A stretch of DNA of 64,000 bases, from NCBI GenBank assembly GCA_905250125.1, contig CAJNOL010000905.1:1-64000 (forward strand), read 5' to 3'. This DNA comes from Rotaria sordida. Its lineage: Eukaryota; Rotifera; Eurotatoria; Philodinida; Philodinidae. Below are positions 56,289-64,000 of the stretch, in pieces. The notes below the pieces were generated by a model that did not search any database, was not told the origin of the DNA, and saw only the letters and a program-made list of their open reading frames with translations. The stretch's first letter is position 1, and the number at the start of each line of letters is the position of its first letter. Made by a program: the position numbers and the translations under genes.

Positions 56289-57750
56289 ATGCCGAAATTT
56301 ACTTATTCAACGAACAAAAATTATAATCAACATTCATCATCACGTTATTCGAATGAATCATCGTATGTTTCATCGTTGGAAATATAAGATCAATTAACTG
56401 ATAGCTATCAACCCAAGAAATTTTTGGAAAATAACAAATATAAAAAAACTTTATCATGAAGATAAATGTGATTTATTTGAAATATTATCTTCTAATTATA
56501 GATATTATTTTATTCATCGTGAAACTTCAATTGATATTCTTAATGAATTAATTAATTATGCTATAGTAACAACACATTATACATTAGATACAGAAGATCA
56601 ATTACAATCTCGACGTAAACTATCAAAAGGTACACGGATCCAAATCCAATTTGTATGTGAAAATCATCCGTCGATCATTATACTCATTGAAACATTATAT
56701 TTACCTGATGAAAGTTCACCCATATTTGAGAAAATTAAAAAACTTTGTCGAACCATTTTCTCCAACAAACATCGTATATTTGCATGGGGCGATGTTGAAC
56801 AACAATTATCAAAATTTTACCAATATAATTTATTTAATGAAGATGATATTTAACAAATTAAACCAAAACACATACAAGACAAGTTTAAAGAATGGTATCA
56901 TGAAAATCATTCATCATCACCCTATGTACGGATCAAAGCCAATGAACTATATTCATTAGAAATGGCTATTTATTTAACATTTAATCAATGGATCGACAAA
57001 AGAATGATCCTTGCTAATTGGGGATGTGGAATTGATTTAACATTACATACAATTTCAATTCCGAGACAATTTATTCATATAAAAAATAAAATTATTGAAG
57101 ATCATGTGGAAATTTATGCATCACCTAAGATTTTAACATTAAATGATGATAATACGCATGGTGAACCAATGGGAAATATATTAACAGGAGTCCATGGGCA
57201 AGATGAACCCTATGAAATGGTAAGTGATGATGATTTAGATTATTTTTCACTTCCAGAAATAAAGTACATTTACCTCATAAACTACGTCATTCAAATGAAC
57301 ATGAAACATATCAAGAACAATTATTCGATTATAATGATGATGAAGGGATTCATGCTCGAGATGAACCCTCAAATGAAACTGAAATTATCTTCGACGATGA
57401 CATAAAACAAAATACAACAGTAAATCAACGTCAGCAAAATTAACAGCATCAATATTACAAATTATTAACAAGAAATCATAGAAAAAACCAAGCAAATGGA
57501 TATCAGTATGAAGTAATTCGACCCGTTTATTATAAATTTAGCATTAGAAATATGTAAAAAAAACCTTAATATTTATGAATATTTCATATTTGAATATCAA
57601 CGTCGTTGGAAGGATATTATTTTTGAGCGTCAAAAACGAACAAATACGAAAAGAAGCCGACGAAATGTTACATAGTGGCTTATTCACCAAGCAACATTAC
57701 TATCGTATTCGAAAAAAACTACGCCTTGATGAACAAACAAATAAATAAAA
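56289..57750 (+). pseudogene. 3'-5' exonuclease-like (RNase H fold, DEDD) ORF, broken
   Basis: An N-terminal polar stretch (MPKFTYSTNKNYNQHSSSRY) leads, after a frame change at about 56410, into HYTLDTEDQLQS (DxE exo I), IIILIETLYLP, IFAWGDVEQQLSKF (exo II Asp), an in-frame TAA at about 56850, then AIYLTFNQWIDKRMILANWG and CGIDLTLHTI. Exo III (usually YxxxDCLA) is not recognisable after EIYAS. Another shift at about 57270 leads to an acidic linker and a basic tail (EVIRPVYYKFSIRN, KEKxWKDIIFERQKR). The same order occurs in a multicopy bdelloid family that I recall as unnamed proteins. Whether it belongs to a mobile element is inference. This copy is dead. Confidence 0.6.
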
Positions 57751-58320
57751 AGAATGATTTTTGTAGGATAATATTTTTTTTCTGCTAAAACATCTATTAG
57801 TTTTTTCTTTCTCTTTCGTTCTATGTCTTTGTTATTTGTTGTCATGCTTAGTTTATATATACTTCATTGTTATTGTTGTTAATCTTTTCTCTCTTCTTTA
57901 TAGATATGTGTGCGGACACACCTTTCAACAGGGGGTTGGCTGTTACGGGCTATACCCTCACATACACAATCATCTTTTTCTTTTCCTTGGTTTCTTTCTT
58001 TTTCTTTCATTTCGTCGTCCACCGCTATATACATATATACATGTTTTCCTGGACAGAAAATATATATAAATATATGCGTGTGCGTAGTTTTAGTCAGTTG
58101 AGGCGAGGTACGTTCCCCCTTTCAGTTCTTTTCTCTCTATATACGTTTTCTTGTTGATTTTTGAACATCAAATAAAGATTTTGAAGGTTACGTATCATAT
58201 ATACATATACACATAAATATATATATATATATATATAAGAATAATATACCCTAATACCTGTTTTGTTACATTAAAGAGATAAAAACTTATTTTTCTCGAG
58301 CTATATAGTGATAATATTGA
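57751..58320. other. Low-complexity region with TA microsatellite
   Basis: T-rich and CT-rich runs. At about 58190-58240 there is an (AT)n/ATACATAT microsatellite. At 57909-57965 a GC-richer patch has small inverted words (GTGTGCGGACACAC) but I could not assign an RNA. Confidence 0.45.
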
Positions 58321-58370
58321 AATTTAACTTTTCTGCCATGTAAGAAATTAAATGGTAGAAAAGTTAAATT
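58321..58370. repeat. Perfect-type hairpin, 19-bp stem
   Basis: AATTTAACTTTTCTGCCAT pairs with ATGGTAGAAAAGTTAAATT (one G-T pair) around a 12-base loop. It stands alone in AT-rich DNA. It could be a tiny MITE, a transcription or processing signal, or a small hairpin RNA. Confidence 0.7.
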
Positions 58371-61369
58371 AGGTTTCGAAGATCTTTTTTTTCCAGTATG
58401 TAACTGAGTGTCTCCTCTTTCAAATAAATCCTAAAAAAGAACCATTTTAGTTGGCAAAACTAGTATTAATTCAATATTTTTATATTGAGAGAGGAGTGGG
58501 ATGCTACAATTATGAAACAGCAGAAATTCGAAAGTTTTTGAATTTGTTCATTAACACTAATTGATCAAATTCAATCAATATCGTAGATGATAGACTGCTG
58601 CTGTGTATCCATAGATATGACATTAGATCGAGAATGAAATCTTTGTTGTTTGCAAAATTTGTTGAGGAAGCTGTAATTTTCGGACTCCGTGTATGTATTT
58701 TTGTACAATTCGTATTATTCTTGTTTTTGTTCAATTAATGAAAAACGCTTTCCTGGCTCAAATGAACAAAACGCATTATTTTCTTCATTTTTGTCGCATA
58801 TAATCTTTTGAGTTTTATTTATATTATCTCTCGTTTTGTTTTTATCTTCATAGATTGCCATAGTCGATGCTTTTTATCAACCATTATTATCCATGACATT
58901 AAAAAACATCAACATAAAATACTTTAAATAATATTGAAACAGAGTTAGAGTAATTCATATAACGATTTATTAAATATAACTTGTATTTGTATGCTTTTAG
59001 GGTTTTTCATTCCTTTTGAATGTGATTTTAAAAAAAAAATTCTTGTTTTCTTTTTGCTTTGTTTGCTCACTATGTCAATGTTCTATCAAACTAATGAAAC
59101 AAAAATAGTATATATCTTAGTTTTAATGTTTAAAAAATATTGACTCACGTATCGATGATTAATAGAACAATTTATTGAATGATGATAGAAAAATATTCTT
59201 ATGGATTGCACATATTTTGGCCATTTGTCTTATGAAAACAATACAATGTAGAAAGACAAAAATAAAACCTGAATGATATTAGAGTGGATCATTAATCTTT
59301 TTTTTTTATATTCTTTCTTTGACAAATAAATAACGTGTTAGGGTTGATTACTATTTTATTATATAACTCGAGCAAAACTAGAATTTGTTTATTATTTGAT
59401 GTTAAAATCAAAATTTATATATTTCAATTTGATATATTATAAATTATGTTCTGTCATAATTATCATTAGGAATAAAAACAATTCATTCTCTTAGAAAATA
59501 ATAGTTATTATGCAATGAGATGTATATCATTCGTCTTAATAATCTAAGCCAATGAAGGTATAATCAGTTGAAAAAAGAGACTTGAATATTTTGGAATGTC
59601 TCAACTAATAATTCTAATCATTGAAAGCAAGTTTAGTCCATCAAATAAAGTTTTCTATAATCAATAATAAGACAAAATAATCATATTTTTATTTTTTTAA
59701 TTTGATACTTTTTTTTATAATCTTAAATATTGGATCGTCATTGAATATTTAACTAACTTTTGCTTATCGTTTTTTGCTCATTTTTATATGAAAAAAAAAG
59801 TTTGACTTTTTAATTTTATCGTGGCATGAATGAATAAAATCTTTAGTTTATTTTTGCTTGTTGCTTATTCATATAGAAAACAATACGATTGGCTTCATTT
59901 CTATGTCATTTTATAACGGACAAGGAACTAATAAATATTACTATTACATACAAGGTGTTATTCATTAAGGAAGTTCAATGAAAGAGAGTAGAGAAGAAGT
60001 TAAACATTTCTGGACATCCAGACACTTACTATGAATATTTTCCTGTGTTTTTTTCATACAATTTTTCGCAAAATTTTGAAGAGCAATCTTAGATAGAAAA
60101 TGAACTGAACCAATCAGTTGAATATGAATATCATGTTAAAATAATTGAAGATTATGCTACATAGGCAAGCTGGTGATTTTCTGGAGTAGTAATATGAACA
60201 TTGTTAAATTTTCGAGTGTCATTGATATTGAACTTCAGTTTTTATTTTTACAATTTTCTGTTCATTAAACTATAATGCATTTACAAAAACAAAAACTGTG
60301 CAATAGGTTAAATTTTTTTGTTTATCAAATGTGTGTTTTGTCTTTGGGTGTGAGGGACACTCGATGAAATTTGATAGAGAAAGAGAAGTACAGTGTGCAT
60401 TTTTTGCATGGCGAGTGGACATGTAACTTTCTTGCTTTTGTGTTATATATCATTCGACGTAGTTTGATACGCTGATTCCATATATACTGTTGTTAATCGG
60501 TTGAGTATTTTTCCAAAGCCAGAAAAACTGAAAACTCTAGGTTTGCTGTAAACCCACCATGCAGTCCAAGAATGTTTCCGCTAATAGAGATTAGAGACAG
60601 TAGATAGACAAACATTCTAGCAAAGTTTGGAGGTTAGATGTGGATGGATTTCTCATTTTAAGAGATTAGCTGTTCGGACGATACTCTAGAAACAAGTATT
60701 ATCTTTCTTCTCAGAAGTTAAATGTGCAAATTAAAAAATGTTTTACTATTGTATAGACCTCGGCTTGGAAATTCAGAAAATATAGTTGTTAGTTTCTTTG
60801 TGGGTTGTAACAAAGTTATTTATATCATTAGACAGACTATATTTCGATGTATATTTCCCTATATTTAAATCTTGAAAAAGTGCGATTTTCACTTTTACCC
60901 AAATGTCCGTTTAGATTCACATTGTGAGGAGGGCAGATCAAAGTATGCGATTGGTACCTGGACGTCCGTAATGGATGACCCTTATCTGCAGGAGGTATTT
61001 AATATTAGCGAAAAATCTCTCCCTTACAGATTTCATCTAATTGAAAATAGTAGGATAACATGATGTTTTTTAAAGAAGAATTATTTATATAAAAAAAATA
61101 CTATGTTACCCACACAAACATTAGACACGCATAAAAATAGGATATTATCGATGTATATTTGCACTGGGAGTGAATATTTGCGTCAATGGTAACTTATTAT
61201 ATGATGAATATATGATATTCAAATAAAAAACATTGTGTGTGTGTGTGTATATTTAGTCACATTTGTTCTGTTTCTTTTTATGTATGGATAATTAAACAAA
61301 AGAGAGTGGTCTATATAATAATACGTGTAATTATCGAATGCTTTACGCAGTTTTATTTTATAACTTCTC
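58371..61369. other. Long AT-rich stretch without a firm gene; possible fragment at 60872-61063 (+)
   Basis: 60872-61063 is GC-richer than its surroundings and reads CDFHFYPNVRLDSHCEEGRS followed by a plausible globular stretch (YAIGTWTSVMDDPYLQEVFN). It starts next to an AG acceptor-like site. I do not recognise it; it may be an exon or gene fragment. A TG microsatellite lies at 61232-61248. Otherwise nothing was seen. Confidence 0.35.
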
Positions 61370-61732
61370 ATGAAACGGCCCAAATTGCCTAGCAATCCTA
61401 TAGAATTATTCGTAACGACAATCTGTAAAACTATTCGAAAACATATTTGTGATGTTTGGTCAAAATTAATAGGAAAAAAAAAAGATCAGCAAGGACCATT
61501 TGATAACTCAATACCAAGACTATCCAAGAGATCTTCTGAAAAACATCAACAAACATCAATGGAGACAACTCTACGAACAAACAATTCTATACAACGAAAA
61601 AATTCCAAGACCTACGGAAATGTCAAAGAAATAAATAACAATGAACGTTGTGAAAAGAGAAAAAACTCGCTTTTCTCGCTTCGTAAATCGTCGTCTTCCT
61701 CACTTCGTAAATCGTCGTTTTCGAAAAAGTAA
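61370..61732 (+). CDS. Candidate small basic protein, unknown
   Basis: An uninterrupted 120-residue reading from an ATG with a hydrophobic-free, Lys/Ser-rich composition and a C-terminal repeat (SLRKSS three times: LFSLRKSSSSSLRKSSFSKK). AATAAA occurs shortly after the stop (about 61788). Composition differs from the flanking AT-rich DNA. No family is recognised; it could be a terminal exon of a longer gene or a chance ORF. Confidence 0.35.
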   Translation: MKRPKLPSNPIELFVTTICKTIRKHICDVWSKLIGKKKDQQGPFDNSIPRLSKRSSEKHQQTSMETTLRTNNSIQRKNSKTYGNVKEINNNERCEKRKNSLFSLRKSSSSSLRKSSFSKK

Positions 61733-64000
61733 ACTTCTTTTTTTTCCTATATTCAAAACTGTTATATTTTTATATCATATTATAAGAATAAAATAAACAC
61801 TATTATCATATTTGAAATATATTTCTATATATCAAAATTTTAAATAAACTCAACAGTAATATAATAACATAAAAATTCTATAATAATTTTTCATCAATAT
61901 TTATGCTATTATGATCAGATGATATCAAACGAAGGAGAACTAAATTCTTTCCTACAATAGAAGATTTTCTTTAACCTTCGAATGCTTTTTATAGGTCGGA
62001 CTGAACACACTTATGACTTATCTATCTTCTCTACTTGTTAGCCTTCTAACAATGTAGAAAGGCTATGTTGACTTTCGTGACTAAATATTATATGAAAAAA
62101 AAAAGTCCAAGGACAGCTTTACATGAAAACAATGCAATCATGATATTGATTCTTTTCGTTGTAGAACACAAAAAAACAAATAAACAAAAAAGAAATCATT
62201 TTATATTTTAATAGGATTGGATTAATATATGAAAATATGTGAGAATATTTAGTCGCTTGTGTTGTAATCAAATCTCTAATTCTAGTTTCATCAATAATAT
62301 TTTAAATTCGTACTGTGATCATAATCTCTTAGAAGAATATCTTTTTTAAACTGCGAATGTTTTCATACATTAGGAGTCATAAGGACGTTTCTGTACGTCA
62401 AAAAATTATAATAAACAGCTATGATTCATCGATGTTTAATGTAAATCAAGTTTTCCTTATTCATTTACATGTAAATTCGACTAGACTCACAAAACATCGT
62501 TTGAGTGGCAAAATGAGAATAGTACTCGAGGGTTAATTAATTAATATCTTGCGAAATTCGAACTTAAACTATAGTATATTTATATGAAAGTATCCTTTTT
62601 TTTTCAAGGTTTTGAACTAAAAAAAAATCTTAAACGACTAAAATTAAAATTATTTCTGGTCTTCTGAAACTCTCAGCTTTTTCTTTGAAAAAAAAACAGC
62701 CTTTTAATATAAAATAATAAAAATAAACGAGACATAATAGAAGACCCGGAATCTTGTATAACAACGACGAGTTTTAATATGAATGTATATATATTCAGCT
62801 ACATTTTTATTGTTGTCTTATGCATTATTCTTTGCTATTTTGTCTCATCCTAATGCTAATATCATTATCTCGTGTAAAAAGCACTTTCTTTGAAACACAT
62901 TGTGTTATTATCAAACCGTAGTCAATGTATTACATAAGTAATCAAGTCGAATATCATTGAAATCTTATCTTTTCTGATTGTTAGAAGAGATCGAAGGAAT
63001 ATTTAAAACATTTTTTCGATGAATATGTCTTCTGTCACGATATCGCGATAGAAATTCAATAAATTTATAGAAAAAAAAAATGTTTATATGATATGAATAG
63101 ATTATGAAAATCATTCACATTAATGTCACAACGGACTATTAAAGTAAACACGAATATTATTAAATGAAGAACAATCACATGTATTTATTGTAGTTCTCGA
63201 AAACTAACTCGAAGATCATATTTCTTTTTTCATTCTATTTATTTTAAAGTCTTTTTTTTTACTTCGAGATTATCTTCTATCTTATCTTTTTTATTTGTTT
63301 TTCTAGTTAATAAAAAAAAAATCGTTTATTTTTAAAGATAGTTTTGATGAAGAATATCATCATTTCTGATAATTTTAATCTGAGATTCATGCGTGTTATT
63401 ATTTCCATGTAATTTAGCTGAACAATATTGTTGCTCATATCTATAAATAATTACAACTATAAGATGTATTGTTAAGCTGTCTAAACATAAGTCAAATAGG
63501 GTTTTTTTTATTAAGATTTAATTTGAATAAAGAGTCTAATAATAGAATAATAAAATGTAATGAAAGTTTTTTTGTTTTTGTTTCTAGTTCTCTATACATG
63601 TGATGCGTATGAGTGGTATAGTAAATGATGGAACAGAAAGATATAATGACTTTTACAGCATGATATTAAGATAGCAATAAACGCTGTGATAGTCAATCGT
63701 TGATGATATTGTATACGACTTTTTTATATTAGTCATCATATTCCCCCGGGTTAGTGTTCTAATGAGAATATTCAGCACGATCTTGGTGAATTATTAATGT
63801 TGTCCAACACCTTATACTTGTCGGATCTGATATTCGACACCTTTTAGCAAAGTCCTATCGAATTACTCAGATTTATATAGAAAGTCATCGGATTATCTAG
63901 AATATACTACAAGATTTTACGAGCTCAAAGTCTAAGATTCTTTGTCTTGTGGAGCAGTCATCCTATTCCGCCCCCGCAATCAGTTCTATCCGATTCCGGA
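61733..64000. other. AT-rich end of window, no gene seen
   Basis: Homopolymer-rich non-coding sequence. The last 250 bp becomes GC-richer (CCCCCGGG at about 63743) and repeats TCGGAT/ATCCGA words (TTGTCGGATC, CATCGGATT, TCCGATTCCGG), perhaps the start of another word-array element cut by the window edge. Confidence 0.4.

Noticed and set aside
57909-57965. GC-richer patch with GTGTGCGGACACAC, possible structured RNA
   Set aside because: Only one short hairpin; no match to a remembered RNA family or to the bdelloid spliced-leader sequence.
1-64000. CRISPR array
   Set aside because: No regularly spaced direct repeats with unique spacers; the repeats seen are inverted or tandem word arrays, and the genome is eukaryotic.

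Overview
The window looks like a contig from a bdelloid rotifer (Rotaria/Adineta-like). The DNA is strongly AT-rich. Genes are split by short GT-AG introns, often about 49-62 bp. The gene families are typical of bdelloids: an NAD:arginine ADP-ribosyltransferase, rhodopsin-like 7TM receptors, F-box/LRR-like relics, and enzymes with bacterial-type relatives (Gss-type CHAP amidase, Asp/Glu racemase). Degenerate TGTGGG arrays recur through the window; TGTGGG is, from memory, the reported bdelloid telomere repeat. Two 100-N gaps (16107-16206, 54404-54503) show that it is a scaffold.

Layout. 0-1 kb: secreted or anchored nicotinamidase (-). 1-7.8 kb: no intact gene, but several foldback elements and an F-box relic. 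7.8-12.7 kb: a 7TM receptor (-), an AATTGG-array element, a guanylate-kinase relic and a four-TM protein in four exons (-). 14.4-16.4 kb: an ADP-ribosyltransferase (+) and a 7TM receptor (-) converge into the first gap. 18.9-21.2 kb: a Tc1/mariner-type element with a second mariner-type (DD37D-like) element nested inside it. 21.4-22.2 kb: a Gss-amidase-like CHAP protein (-). 24.2-26.6 kb: an F-box/LRR pseudogene (-) split by a GAGTACTC-array element. 29.3-30.2 kb: a claudin/PMP22-like protein (-). 34.7-38.4 kb: a mariner-type element with an open transposase but a changed third catalytic residue, abutting an hsp70 pseudogene whose other end stops at a telomere-like array. 39.8-45.1 kb: a palindromic element, then a GT2 membrane glycosyltransferase (+) facing a type II membrane GH35 beta-galactosidase (-). 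45.9-50 kb: F-box, NmrA-like and ISXO2-like relics around an intact Asp/Glu racemase (-). 51.8-55.4 kb: a long-TIR element and a secreted beta-propeller-like protein (-) with the second gap in its intron. 56.3-57.8 kb: a broken 3'-5' exonuclease-like ORF. 58-64 kb: mostly AT-rich non-coding DNA.

The surviving genes do not form a pathway. The window is gene-poor, with accessory or transferred enzymes and receptors set among decayed paralogues and non-autonomous elements. Its most distinctive feature is a set of at least eleven telomere-like foldback arrays, all G-rich then C-rich, some lying exactly where a gene or element is truncated. A second is a set of elements built from arrays of a short palindromic word, with a different word in each (GAGTACTC, AATTGG, AATCGATT). 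Exon junctions were worked out by reading frame and splice sites; family names come from remembered motifs, not from searches.
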